Source of the DNA: Amycolatopsis alkalitolerans
GTDB taxonomy: Bacteria > Actinomycetota > Actinomycetes > Mycobacteriales > Pseudonocardiaceae
Direction: 5' to 3'
Length of the DNA stretch: 64,000 bases
Assembly: GCF_006152065.1 (NCBI RefSeq)
Contig: NZ_VDFW01000005.1
Coordinates: forward strand, 62,001-126,000
The first letter of the stretch is position 1; every line of letters starts with the position of its first letter. The position numbers and the translations under genes were made by a program. Shown here one piece after another: positions 27,538-35,442 of this stretch. The notes below the pieces were generated by a model that was not told the origin of the DNA, did no database searches, and saw only the letters and a program-made list of their open reading frames with translations.

Positions 27538-28797
27538 TCAGACGCCTTGGCTGCTGACGGTGAGCCATTCCTCGTCGGAGAACATCTCCTCGGCGGACAG
27601 CTCCGGGAGCGGGCTCGCGACCGGCGTGTACTCCGGCACCGGGAGGCGGCGTTCGAGCTCCGCGGTCCAGTGCAACATCGTGCGCGGCTTGTCCCAGGTT
27701 GCCGCGCCGACCAGCTGGCCACCCCTGACGAACCCGGTCACGCCCTCGTCCAGTTGCACCGTGTCCTCGCCGAGCGCTGGCATCCCGGCCATCTGCAACC
27801 GGTGCTCGTAGATGCTCGACCAGGCCCGCGGCAACGGCGTGTACGGCTTCGCGAGCGCGCGCCCGGCCATCAGGTTCTCCGCCGCGGCGCGGGCCGACTC
27901 GACCGCGTTGAGCCAGTGTTCGACCCGCCGCGGCGTCTCGTCGAAGCGCAGGTTCGGCCAGCGCGCGGTGTCACCGGCGACGACCACGTCCTCGGCGCCT
28001 TCGGCGAACAGCGTCGCTTCGCACAGCACGCCGTCGGAGATGTCCAGCCCGGAACCGCGCAGCCAGTCCACCATCGGCACGCTGCCGATCGCGAGCACGA
28101 CGCAGCTCGCGACGATCAGCTTGTTGTTCGTCAGGTGCAGCCCGAACGCTTCCTTCGTGCTGATCCAGTGCCGAACCTCGGAGTTCATCGCCAGGCTCGC
28201 CCGGTGCTTCTCGTGCGCCCCGGTGACCGCGTCCGCGATCCGGGGGCCGAACCGGTACAGCGGCGCCTTGGCGTGCCCGACGAGCGTGACGTCCCGGCCG
28301 AGCGAGCGCATGCTCGCCGCGAACTCGCAGCCGATGAGCCCGCTGCCGATCACCACGGCCGGTTTGGTGCTCGCGGTCAGCGCGCGGCGCAGCGACAGCG
28401 AGTCCTCGACCGTGCGCAGCACCCGCACCCGCGGGTCGTGCCGTGGTGCGCCGGGCAGGTGCCGTGGCACGACCCCGGTCGCGATGATCAGCCCGTCGTA
28501 CCAGAGCTCCTCCTTACCGGGCAGGTGCACGACGCGCTGGCTGGTGTCCAGGTGCGTCGCCCTGGTGCCAAGCCGCCAGTGCGCGTCGAGGTCTACATAG
28601 GACTTCAGGTCCGTGTCGATCGCCCGCACCTGGCCGGTCACCAGCTGTTTCGACACCATCGGCCGGTGGTAGGGCTTCCGGCGCTCGTCGCCGACGATGA
28701 TGATCTCGCCGTCGAAACCGAGCTCCCGCAGCCGTTCGGCAGCGCGCAGGCCGGCAACCCCGGCCCCGACGATGACGATCCGGTCTCCATCACTCAT
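27538..28797 (-). CDS. FAD-dependent NAD(P)H:ferredoxin reductase-like oxidoreductase
   Basis: 419 residues. The FAD-binding Rossmann start is IVIVGAGVAGLRAAERLREL, the NAD(P)-binding site is AVVIGSGLIGCEFAASM, and the second FAD motif ends in VVVAGDTARW. This is the layout of ferredoxin or rubredoxin reductases of the pyridine-nucleotide-disulfide family without redox cysteines. It overlaps the ferredoxin gene by 8 bases and is the last gene of a five-gene operon. It probably passes electrons from NAD(P)H to that ferredoxin. Confidence 0.88.
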   Translation of the reverse strand: MSDGDRIVIVGAGVAGLRAAERLRELGFDGEIIIVGDERRKPYHRPMVSKQLVTGQVRAIDTDLKSYVDLDAHWRLGTRATHLDTSQRVVHLPGKEELWYDGLIIATGVVPRHLPGAPRHDPRVRVLRTVEDSLSLRRALTASTKPAVVIGSGLIGCEFAASMRSLGRDVTLVGHAKAPLYRFGPRIADAVTGAHEKHRASLAMNSEVRHWISTKEAFGLHLTNNKLIVASCVVLAIGSVPMVDWLRGSGLDISDGVLCEATLFAEGAEDVVVAGDTARWPNLRFDETPRRVEHWLNAVESARAAAENLMAGRALAKPYTPLPRAWSSIYEHRLQMAGMPALGEDTVQLDEGVTGFVRGGQLVGAATWDKPRTMLHWTAELERRLPVPEYTPVASPLPELSAEEMFSDEEWLTVSSQGV

Positions 28798-29017
28798 CGG
28801 TCATCCCTCTCAAGACAATGGCCTGCATGGGGCAGCTGCGGGCCGCCGCGGCGGCCTCGGCGTAGTCGGTCTCCGCCAGTTGCCTGCGGTAGCGCAGCCG
28901 GCCGTCCTTCTCCAGCGTGAACAGCCGGGGTGCTTCCCACATGCAGGTGCCGAACAGTTCGCAGCGGTCCTTGTCGACGCTGATCCGCGGCGCGCGTAGG
29001 CGGTTGCGTGCTTTCAC
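28790..29017 (-). CDS. 3Fe-4S-type ferredoxin
   Basis: 75 residues, GTG start overlapping the stop of the membrane protein gene (GTGA). C19-x5-C25 and C62-P are the three ligands of a small 3Fe-4S ferredoxin like those that serve P450s (ISVDKDRCELFGTC, SCPMQAI). It lies between the reductase gene and a haem-type membrane protein gene, which suggests it relays electrons between them. Confidence 0.88.
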   Translation of the reverse strand: MKARNRLRAPRISVDKDRCELFGTCMWEAPRLFTLEKDGRLRYRRQLAETDYAEAAAAARSCPMQAIVLRGMTDE

Positions 29018-29598
29018 ACCAGCTCCTCGACGAGTCCGATCCGTTCGAGCCACCGGCCGGGCAGGAACCGCAGGATGGCCAGGACGATCGTGGGCACGAT
29101 CAGCGTGATCCCGCCCAGCCACAGCACCTGCAGGTTGCCGTTCGCCATCGCGCCGAACAGCGAGTGGATCGCCAGGAGCGGGATCGCGGCGTACGCCAGG
29201 CGATGCAGCCAGAGCCAGCGCCGGTACGTGGTGAACCGGTACAGCCCGGCGGTCAGCACGATGGCCACCATCAGTTCCAGGCCGATGATGCCGAACGCGT
29301 GCCGTGCGAGGGTGCCCGGCAGGAACGGCACGGTCAGCCGCGCGAGCGTGAACGCGCCGTTGGACAGGAAGTAGAACGCGCCGGCGTGCACGACCCCGAA
29401 CGCGAGCGTCAGCATCGCCATCGCGATATGGCTGCTGCGCAACGCTTTGCGCCCGGTGATGTTGCGGACCCAGCCGGTGGCGGTGAGCACGCCCCAGCAC
29501 AGGGTCGTGCACATGAACACGTAGGCGAGGCGGGCCGACAGCTGCGCGACGATGCGCAACCCGTCGTCGGTGTCCTGCTGAGCCAGTACCGTCACCAT
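29014..29598 (-). CDS. Ferric-reductase-like transmembrane protein
   Basis: 194 residues with about five transmembrane helices. Histidines H57, H71, H100, H132 and H145 lie in or beside the helices in the pattern of b-haem ligands of ferric-reductase/YedZ/NOX-type domains (SSHIAMAM, VVHAGAF, LARHAFG, WLHRLAY, AIHSLFG). It has no flavin or NAD domain of its own. The adjacent ferredoxin and reductase could supply electrons from inside, making transmembrane electron transfer plausible. The haem assignment is inferred. Confidence 0.82.
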   Translation of the reverse strand: MVTVLAQQDTDDGLRIVAQLSARLAYVFMCTTLCWGVLTATGWVRNITGRKALRSSHIAMAMLTLAFGVVHAGAFYFLSNGAFTLARLTVPFLPGTLARHAFGIIGLELMVAIVLTAGLYRFTTYRRWLWLHRLAYAAIPLLAIHSLFGAMANGNLQVLWLGGITLIVPTIVLAILRFLPGRWLERIGLVEELV

Positions 29599-29610
29599 GC
29601 CGGCACCGCC

Positions 29611-30375
29611 CTAGACCGGAGTTTCCGACTCGGCCGCCTTGCGCGACCTGAGGGTTCGGGCATTGTCATCTCCTGGGTGATATTTCTGCCTGGTGCGCCT
29701 TCTCCGCGTCAGTCGCATGGCGACGAGCCCGGCGCCGGTGAGGCCCAGCGCGATCCCGATCCCGGTGTAGACATCGGACGCGCTGAGGCTCAGCAGGTTC
29801 GCGGTGCCCGCGGCCGGCTGAGGCAGTTTGCCGTAGTCGACGAGGCCGGTGCCTTCCAGCAGCGTGATATGCCGCAGCACCACTTGGTTCGCCGTGTCGG
29901 CGAACGCCCTGATCTCCGCGTGTGTGGTGCTCACGCGTGTCTGTGCGATGGCGTTGAAAACCAACCCGTGTGCCAGCCGAAGGCGGTTGACGAGCACCCG
30001 CTCGAACTCCGCTTGCGAGGACGCGTTGCGGATCTCGTCGAGCCAGACCTGCTGGTCGGGATTCGGCGCGTCGGGCAGCGGCACGGCGAATTTCTTCGCG
30101 AGCGCGCGGGTCTGCACGTCCAGTCGGCCGTGGTCGACCATCAGCGTCTTGCCCATGTCGCGGAAGTACTGGGTGGATCCGCGCTGGTAGGCCATGTCAC
30201 TGGCCGGCATCTCCCACAACCCCGCCTGCCGCACCATGACCAGCAGGCCGCGGTCGGTGTCGCTGAGCGTGACTTGTTGTGCCTGGGCGAATACGGGTAC
30301 GGCCAATTGGGTCAACACGCAGACGGCGAGTACGAGCAGCACACGGAACAGCCGGCGGTCAGAGGCCGAAGGCAT
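29611..30375 (-). CDS. DUF4142 exported, membrane-anchored protein
   Basis: 254 residues. A signal peptide (LFRVLLVLAVCVLTQLAVPVFAQAQ) is followed by a helical DUF4142 region (about 36-185, including DRGLLVMVRQAGLWEMPASD and LMVDHGRLDVQTRALAKKF), a C-terminal membrane helix (about 205-222) and a basic tail. DUF4142 is a ferritin-like four-helix-bundle family. The start overlaps the lipoprotein stop by 17 bases. It would face the outside next to the haem-type membrane protein. Confidence 0.85.
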   Translation of the reverse strand: MPSASDRRLFRVLLVLAVCVLTQLAVPVFAQAQQVTLSDTDRGLLVMVRQAGLWEMPASDMAYQRGSTQYFRDMGKTLMVDHGRLDVQTRALAKKFAVPLPDAPNPDQQVWLDEIRNASSQAEFERVLVNRLRLAHGLVFNAIAQTRVSTTHAEIRAFADTANQVVLRHITLLEGTGLVDYGKLPQPAAGTANLLSLSASDVYTGIGIALGLTGAGLVAMRLTRRRRTRQKYHPGDDNARTLRSRKAAESETPV

Positions 30376-30910
30376 CGGACCGCCCGGGATCGGCGACCGC
30401 GGTGACCTTCCCGCCGTCCGGGGTCACCGGGGACCATCCGGCGGCGTCCATACCGGAGGTCTGGCCGGGCTCCGTGTCGTTGACGTTGCGGTACAGCGGA
30501 TGCCCGGCGAGTGTCGCCTGGTCGGCGCTGTCGGTCCTGGTGAACGTGCCGACCAGGCGCTGGTCGATGCCGTCGAGACGGGCGACCGCGGTGGCTGGCA
30601 CCGGTTTCCAGGTCCGCAGGCAGGAATCGAAGCAGGCGGACCGGGGTGGGTTCGTGCCGTCGGCTGCGGAAATGTAGATCGTATCGCCGTTTCCGTCGAT
30701 CACCATCCGGCCGAGATCGAACGCGCGGACCGCGACCAGCATCGGTTCGCCCGCGTTGCCGGCGGTCGCTTGTTCGCTGGTGGGAGGCACGTAGGTGCTC
30801 TGCCGATCCGCTCCGGGCACGTAATTACAGCCGGTTGAAGCCGCGACTACGGCGATTCCGGCCACGGCCAGCGGGAGCACGGATCTGGCTCTGGCTGCGT
30901 GGGGTACCAC
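30359..30910 (-). CDS. COG4315-family secreted lipoprotein
   Basis: 183 residues, GTG start after GGAAGG. A lipobox-like ASTG-C28 ends the signal peptide; position -3 is Ser, so lipidation is probable rather than certain. The family repeat follows: RMVIDGNGDTIYI then C93-x3-C97-x3-W101 (SACFDSCLRTWKP), and a second copy around LAGHPLYR. The paralogue at 53727 has C93, C97 and W101 at identical positions. It is the first gene of the redox operon, and both paralogues are divergent from an ECF sigma gene. Confidence 0.85.
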   Translation of the reverse strand: MVPHAARARSVLPLAVAGIAVVAASTGCNYVPGADRQSTYVPPTSEQATAGNAGEPMLVAVRAFDLGRMVIDGNGDTIYISAADGTNPPRSACFDSCLRTWKPVPATAVARLDGIDQRLVGTFTRTDSADQATLAGHPLYRNVNDTEPGQTSGMDAAGWSPVTPDGGKVTAVADPGRSDAFGL

Positions 30911-30950
30911 GAGAGTGAACTTCCTTCCCTGTCGGGGGCCAGGGTTTGTA

Positions 30951-31017
30951 CCCGCACGGAAAAACCGCTGCGTGCGGGCATGTTGGCTCCACTATGGACG
31001 CTTCTGTCCACAGTGGA
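30951..31017 (-). other. Two hairpins in the long leader of the lipoprotein operon
   Basis: CCCGCACG/CGTGCGGG (30951-30958, 30971-30978) is a perfect 8-bp stem. TCCACTATGGAC/GTCCACAGTGGA (30988-30999, 31006-31017) is a 12-bp stem with one mismatch. Both lie between the proposed promoter at 31064-31091 and the start codon at 30910. Confidence 0.6.
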
Positions 31018-31063
31018 GTGAAAGCGCTGTCGGGGGTCAGCGCGGTCGGGGCCTTCGCCGGGG

Positions 31064-31091
31064 GATACGCGAGGCGCCCTGGCACGGTTCA
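31064..31091 (-). promoter_or_regulatory. ECF-type promoter of the lipoprotein-redox operon
   Basis: Minus strand: TGAACC (31091-31086), 16-bp spacer, CGTATC (31069-31064). The same bipartite pattern occurs at 32458, 53613 and 53655. Confidence 0.7.
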
Positions 31092-31098
31092 AAGAATG

Positions 31099-31126
31099 TG
31101 AACGAGATTTATTGGTACTGGACTAC
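31099..31126 (+). promoter_or_regulatory. Weak candidate promoter of the ECF sigma gene
   Basis: TGAACG, 16-bp spacer, GACTAC. The -35 and spacing agree with the other sites but the -10 does not. It is back to back with the site at 31064-31091, as in the 53.6-kb locus. Confidence 0.35.
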
Positions 31127-31145
31127 TCGCCCGTTCCCCGTAAGG

Positions 31146-31703
31146 ATGTCCGCCGTGGGACGCCACAGCCGATCGCTGAGAACCGTTGTCGAGCCAGATG
31201 CCGGCACCGGTCATGAAGAGCTGGCCGCCGCTCTCTACCAGGAGTTCGGGCGGCCACTGTTCGCCTTCGTGGTGACCCTGACCGCCGGTGACCGGCAATG
31301 GGCCGAGGACGTCGTGCAGGAGACGCTGATCCGTGCGTGGCGCAACGCCGACAAGCTCGACCGCGAACCGGAAATGCTGCGTGCCTGGTTGCACACCGTC
31401 GCCCGCCGCATCGTCATCGACGGCTGGCGCAGCCGCCAGGCCCGGCCGCGGGAGGTCGAAGAGGCCGAACCGGATTCGGTCGGCGTGCCCGACGAGTCGG
31501 ATCGCACCCTCGCCGCGATGGTGGTCTACGAGGCGCTCGGTAATCTCTCCCCGGAACAACGGGAAGCCGTGTTACAGACCTACATCCGTGATCGAACGGT
31601 GAACGAGGTGGCCAGCTCCCTCGGTATTCCCCCCGGCACCGTCAAGTCCCGGATCTACCACGCGGTACGCGCGTTACGGCGGGCCTTACGAGACCGGGGG
31701 TGA
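31146..31703 (+). CDS. ECF RNA polymerase sigma factor (first of three)
   Basis: 185 residues. Region 2: LYQEFGRPLFAFVVTLTAGDRQWAEDVVQETLIRAWRN (31-68). Region 4: LSPEQREAVLQTYIRDRTVNEVASSLGIPPGTVKSRIYHAVRALRRAL. It lacks regions 1 and 3, as expected. The ATG at 31146 is chosen because conserved sequence begins shortly after it. The anti-sigma gene follows after 6 bases. It is divergent from the lipoprotein-redox operon, which it may control. Confidence 0.92.
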   Translation: MSAVGRHSRSLRTVVEPDAGTGHEELAAALYQEFGRPLFAFVVTLTAGDRQWAEDVVQETLIRAWRNADKLDREPEMLRAWLHTVARRIVIDGWRSRQARPREVEEAEPDSVGVPDESDRTLAAMVVYEALGNLSPEQREAVLQTYIRDRTVNEVASSLGIPPGTVKSRIYHAVRALRRALRDRG

Positions 31704-31709
31704 CGCGAG

Positions 31710-32417
31710 GTGGGAGGGGTCGCGCACACCGATATCGCCGCCTACGTGCTGGGTGTCCTCGACGAAGCCGACAACGCGGTCTTCGAGGCGCATTTGGCGG
31801 ACTGCCCGCACTGCCAGTTCGATCTGCTCGAGTTCTACGAGTTGCCGGAGATCCTCACCGAGGTCCGCAAGTACTGGCCTGATCCGCCGATCCCGCAAAC
31901 GCGGCCGCTGGACGGGATGTTCGACGAACTGGCCCGGATGCGGCGCCGCCGCAAGATCCTGGTGCGCGTGGCGGGTGCCGTCGCGGTCCTGCTCGTCATC
32001 GTCGGCCCGCTCATCACGGTCGGGCTGCTGCGGTCCGGCTCGGCGCCGGCCGGCCAGGCTCCCGGCCCGGCCGCCGCGAGCGCGCCCCAGACACCGGACA
32101 TGGTGGGCACGCCCAGCATGTTCTCGGGCAGTGAAGCCGGAAAGTCCTTGCTGGCACAGGTCATCGTGCAGCCGACGGAATGGGGCGCGAACGTCGACCT
32201 CGTGCTCGGCGGGGCTCGCGGGCCGCAGTCGTGCCGGCTCGTGGCCGTACCGTGGGCCGGACCCGAGCAGGTCGTCACCAACTGGTCGGTGCCCGGACCC
32301 GGGGCCGCGGCGGATCCGCTGCGCATCTCGGGCGCCACGTCGCTCGCGCCGGCTGAGATCGCACGCTTCGAAATCTGGACGACGAGCGGTGAACTGCTCG
32401 CGACGATCCCACGCTGA
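31710..32417 (+). CDS. Membrane anti-sigma factor (zf-HC2 type)
   Basis: 235 residues, GTG start. HTDIAAYVLGVLDEADNAVFEAHLADCPHC is a zinc-binding anti-sigma domain (H-x3-C-x2-C pattern). A membrane helix at about 82-105 (ILVRVAGAVAVLLVIVGPLITVGLL) is followed by an extracytoplasmic domain with a single Cys in PQSCRLVAV and the strand pattern W...V.L...G..C.L. The anti-sigmas at 34636 and 52479 share this outer domain. It presumably sequesters the adjacent sigma factor until an envelope signal is sensed. Confidence 0.88.
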   Translation: MGGVAHTDIAAYVLGVLDEADNAVFEAHLADCPHCQFDLLEFYELPEILTEVRKYWPDPPIPQTRPLDGMFDELARMRRRRKILVRVAGAVAVLLVIVGPLITVGLLRSGSAPAGQAPGPAAASAPQTPDMVGTPSMFSGSEAGKSLLAQVIVQPTEWGANVDLVLGGARGPQSCRLVAVPWAGPEQVVTNWSVPGPGAAADPLRISGATSLAPAEIARFEIWTTSGELLATIPR

Positions 32418-32457
32418 CCGGCATTTATAACGGCGAGATAACGGCCAGATCGCGTTT

Positions 32458-32485
32458 TGAACTACCTGAGTGCGGTCTCCGTACT
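32458..32485 (+). promoter_or_regulatory. ECF-type promoter of the DUF1996-sigma operon
   Basis: TGAACT (32458-32463), 16-bp spacer, CGTACT (32480-32485). The start codon lies at 32604, leaving a leader of about 110 bases. Confidence 0.65.
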
Positions 32486-32489
32486 CCTT

Positions 32490-32567
32490 GGTGACGGGCC
32501 TCGGGGGCCTTCTCCGTCACCACTCAGTCCGCATCTTCGCCTTGGCGGCCGCCCCCGACCCGGGGGC
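32490..32567 (+). other. Structured leader of the DUF1996 gene
   Basis: GGTGACGG/CCGTCACC (32490-32497, 32514-32521) and GCCCCCG/CGGGGGC (32551-32557, 32561-32567, 3-base loop) are two perfect stems downstream of the promoter. I cannot match them to a known riboswitch. They could attenuate or simply stabilise the transcript. Confidence 0.5.
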
Positions 32568-32603
32568 GCCCCTGGGCGCGACCCCGAACGAGGTGAGTAC
32601 TGC

Positions 32604-34025
32604 ATGGCCCGCAACCAAGGCCGGCACCGCATCGCCAGGAGAACCAAGATCGCCACCGCAGGCGTCGGGCTTGCGATCGCGACCGGCGGGGTGGTCGTCA
32701 CGACGACCACCAGCGACACCGGCAGCGCCAGCGCCGACGCCGTCGACAAGTCCTTCTTCGTCGACATCACCACCGTGCGGCCCAACGTCAAGACGCCGCA
32801 GCCAGGCCGTTCCGCCTCGGCAGGCACGTTCACCGTCGACTGCGGCAAGAACGAGAACCAGCACTTCAACCCAGACAACTTCATCGCGCAGCCCGGTGTC
32901 CGCAATGGCGCCCAGCACCTGCACGACTACGTCGGCAACCTGACCACCAACGCCGATTCGACCGACGACAGCCTCCTGGCAGGCGGGACGACCTGCAAGA
33001 ACGGCGACAAGTCGGCCTACTTCTGGCCGGTGGTCCGGATCGACACCGGCGACCAGCAGGAGAGCACGACGGCGACCTCGGCCCGGCAGACGTCGGCCGG
33101 CAGCACGCAGGCCGGCGCGGCGCCCGCGGTCGACTGCCCGGACGTGGCCGGCCGGCTGCCCGGCGTCCCCGGCCAGGCGAGCGCGGAGGTGAACGACAAC
33201 CTCGCGCAGCTGAACCAGCAGATCGCCGACGCCGACCAGCGGCTGGTGACCAGCCGGGGCCAAGGTGGCCCGGACTTCGTCCAAAACGCGGTCCTCGGAC
33301 CGCTGCGCGACAAGCGCCAGGCCGCCATCGACCGGATCAGGCTCGCGATCGGCCGGGCCGGGAAACAGGCGTGGCTCGACCGCGGCCTCGCCAACTGCGG
33401 GGTCAAGGGCCGTGGCGGGAACGGGTCCACGACCACCGCGACCTCGGCGAGTGAGCTGCCCGGCGTGAACGACAAGAACGAGATCGCCGGCAATGACGGT
33501 GAGATCCAGCGCCCGGCCACGGTTTCGCTCACCTTCCGCGGGAGTCCCGTGACGCGGGTCCGGGCGATGCCGCAGTTCCTCCGGGTTCTCTCCGGCGACG
33601 CGAAGGAGGGCACGAACGGGCCGGCGAACGCCAGGCCTGCGTGGACGTGCACCGGGTTCGAGGACCGCCTGTCCGGCAAGTACCCGATCTGCCCGGAGGG
33701 CAGCAAGGTCGAGCGGATCCACGACTTCCCGAGCTGCTGGGACGGCAAGAACACCGACAGCGCCAACCACCGGACGCACATCGTCTTTCCCGACGAAAAC
33801 GGCCGGTGCGGGCGCGGGTTCGTCGCCGTGCCGCAGCTGCGGGTGACCCTCACCTACGACATCCCGCGCGCGGTGCAGCTGGCCGGGCAGTACAAAGTCG
33901 ACTCTTTCCCCGAAGAGCGGCACAACCCGCTGTCCGATCACGACGACTTCGCCAACGTGATGTCACCGCAGCTGATGAGCCGCGTCGTCGGCTGCATCAA
34001 CCAGGGCCAGACCTGCAACGAGTGA
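32604..34025 (+). CDS. DUF1996 exported protein
   Basis: 473 residues from the ATG at 32604, preceded by GAGGTGAG. A basic N-terminus and hydrophobic segment (14-36) act as a signal peptide or anchor. DUF1996 features follow: DCGKNENQHFNPDNFIAQPGVRNGAQHLHDYVGN, CKNGDKSAYFWPVV, and later DFPSCWDGKNTDSANHRTHIVFP. An insert of about 110 residues, rich in Gln, Ala and Ser with a predicted coiled coil (EVNDNLAQLNQQIADADQRL), interrupts the domain. Eight or more Cys suggest disulfides outside the cell. Enzymatic role unknown. An ECF pair follows in the same direction. Confidence 0.88.
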   Translation: MARNQGRHRIARRTKIATAGVGLAIATGGVVVTTTTSDTGSASADAVDKSFFVDITTVRPNVKTPQPGRSASAGTFTVDCGKNENQHFNPDNFIAQPGVRNGAQHLHDYVGNLTTNADSTDDSLLAGGTTCKNGDKSAYFWPVVRIDTGDQQESTTATSARQTSAGSTQAGAAPAVDCPDVAGRLPGVPGQASAEVNDNLAQLNQQIADADQRLVTSRGQGGPDFVQNAVLGPLRDKRQAAIDRIRLAIGRAGKQAWLDRGLANCGVKGRGGNGSTTTATSASELPGVNDKNEIAGNDGEIQRPATVSLTFRGSPVTRVRAMPQFLRVLSGDAKEGTNGPANARPAWTCTGFEDRLSGKYPICPEGSKVERIHDFPSCWDGKNTDSANHRTHIVFPDENGRCGRGFVAVPQLRVTLTYDIPRAVQLAGQYKVDSFPEERHNPLSDHDDFANVMSPQLMSRVVGCINQGQTCNE

Positions 34026-34084
34026 CCCCTAGATACGGCGTAGCCCGGGCGACCCGGGCTACCGGGAGAACAAGGAGTGACCGG

Positions 34085-34639
34085 ATGCCGGCGCTATGGG
34101 CCCGCAAACGAGCGGCGGTCGCCGATGAGGCACTGATCCGATCGCTCTACTCCGAACACGGACGTGCGCTGCTCGCCTACGCGACACGGCTGACCAACGA
34201 CCGGGCCGCCGCCGAGGACGTCGTCCAGGAGACCCTCGTCCGGGCGTGGCGACATCCCGATTCGCTCGTCAACGGCAAGGGATCGGTGCGCGGGTGGCTG
34301 CTCACGGTCGCCCGCAACATCGTCACCGACCGGTACCGCGCGAAGGCGGCCCGGCCGGCCGAGGTGGCCGAAACCCCGGTCACCACCGCCGTCCAGGACG
34401 ATCACGCCGATTCGGTGGTGACCTCGATGGTGGTGCTCGATGCGCTGGAACGGCTGTCCCCGGAGCACCGGGACGTGCTGACCGAGATCTACTTCCGCGG
34501 GCACAGCGTCGCCGAAGCGGCCGAGCATCTCGGGGTCCCACCGGGCACGGTCAAGTCGCGGTCGTACTACGCGCTCAGAGCGATGCGGCAGACCTTCGGC
34601 GGGAGCCGTCAGGTCGCACTGTCCGAGGTGGCGGGGTGA
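34085..34639 (+). CDS. ECF RNA polymerase sigma factor (second of three)
   Basis: 184 residues. Region 2 contains LYSEHGRALLAYATRLTNDRAAAEDVVQETLVRAWRH and region 4 contains LSPEHRDVLTEIYFRGHSVAEAAEHLGVPPGTVKSRSYYALRAMRQ. AAGGAG precedes the ATG by 8 bases. It lies 59 bases after the DUF1996 stop with no clear terminator, so it is probably in one operon with it. Its stop overlaps the GTG of its anti-sigma. Confidence 0.93.
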   Translation: MPALWARKRAAVADEALIRSLYSEHGRALLAYATRLTNDRAAAEDVVQETLVRAWRHPDSLVNGKGSVRGWLLTVARNIVTDRYRAKAARPAEVAETPVTTAVQDDHADSVVTSMVVLDALERLSPEHRDVLTEIYFRGHSVAEAAEHLGVPPGTVKSRSYYALRAMRQTFGGSRQVALSEVAG

Positions 34640-35295
34640 GCGAAGAACAGCAGCTGGGCGCTTACGTGCTCGGCGCGGTGGACCGGCGGGAGAGGCGTGC
34701 GATGGAGCAGCACCTGGCTTCGTGCCGGCGCTGCCAGGCGGAGCTGGCGGAGCTGCGGATGGCGCGTGCCGCACTGGACGTGCTGCCACCCGAGGCGATG
34801 CTCGAGGGCCCGCCCGACGGCGGGGACCTGCTGCTGCAGCGCACACTGCGAAGGATCCGCCGGGAGAAGGGCCGCGAATCCGGGCGGCGCCGGGCGATGG
34901 CCGCAACCACGGCCGTCGTGGTCGCCGTCGCGTTCACCGGCAGTGGCATCGCGCTCGGTCGCATGAGCGCGACGCCAGGGGTGACGCAGACCGCCGGCAC
35001 CAGGACGGCGTCGGCGACGGACGCGGCGACCGGCGCGAGGATGACGGTTTCGGTCCGGCCGGCCGCGGGCTGGGTCCGGGTCAGCGCGACGGTCGCCGGA
35101 ATCCCGGCGGGGCAGAAATGCCGGCTGTTCGTCGTGTCACGTGATGGCACCCGGCAGGAGGCGGGGAGCTGGCTCGTGCCCGGCACCGGCCACGGCACCG
35201 AACTCGACGGCGCCGCTTTGGTCGCGTCCGCGGACGTGAGCGGCGTCGAGGTGGAGAACTTCGACGGGCGGAAATATGTGTCCGTCACACTCTGA
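34636..35295 (+). CDS. Membrane anti-sigma factor (zf-HC2 type)
   Basis: 219 residues, GTG start (GTGA overlap). The N-terminal zinc domain is LGAYVLGAVDRRERRAMEQHLASCRRCQAEL. There is one membrane helix at about 94-112 (AMAATTAVVVAVAFTGSGIALG) and an outer domain with GWVRVSATVAGIPAGQKCRLFVVSRDG...GSW. The single outer Cys aligns with that of the other two anti-sigmas in the window. Confidence 0.88.
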   Translation: MSEEQQLGAYVLGAVDRRERRAMEQHLASCRRCQAELAELRMARAALDVLPPEAMLEGPPDGGDLLLQRTLRRIRREKGRESGRRRAMAATTAVVVAVAFTGSGIALGRMSATPGVTQTAGTRTASATDAATGARMTVSVRPAAGWVRVSATVAGIPAGQKCRLFVVSRDGTRQEAGSWLVPGTGHGTELDGAALVASADVSGVEVENFDGRKYVSVTL

Positions 35296-35316
35296 GAGGT
35301 CGTACTGTGCCGGTCG

Positions 35317-35407
35317 TTACCAAGCCGACCGTCAGCCACGGCCATCTCTGGAACGTAGGCCGGCTTCCTGTTGATCGTGTCGGCCTACTTCCTGGTCGGC
35401 TTGGTAA
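35317..35407. repeat. 91-bp nested inverted repeat
   Basis: Outer arms TTACCAAGCCGACC and GGTCGGCTTGGTAA (35317-35330, 35394-35407) are a perfect 14-bp inverted repeat. Inner arms GTAGGCCG and CGGCCTAC (35355-35362, 35381-35388) are nested inside. It lies between the anti-sigma stop and the response regulator start. It could be a small MITE or a structured terminator/leader. Confidence 0.7.
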
Positions 35408-35442
35408 GGCTCTTCTCAGGAATCTGTGGCACGGTGGTTGAC

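Noticed and set aside
25915-28920. 1001-codon plus-strand open frame
   Set aside because: It runs out of frame through the PBP gene and antisense to the reductase gene, an effect of third-position GC bias.
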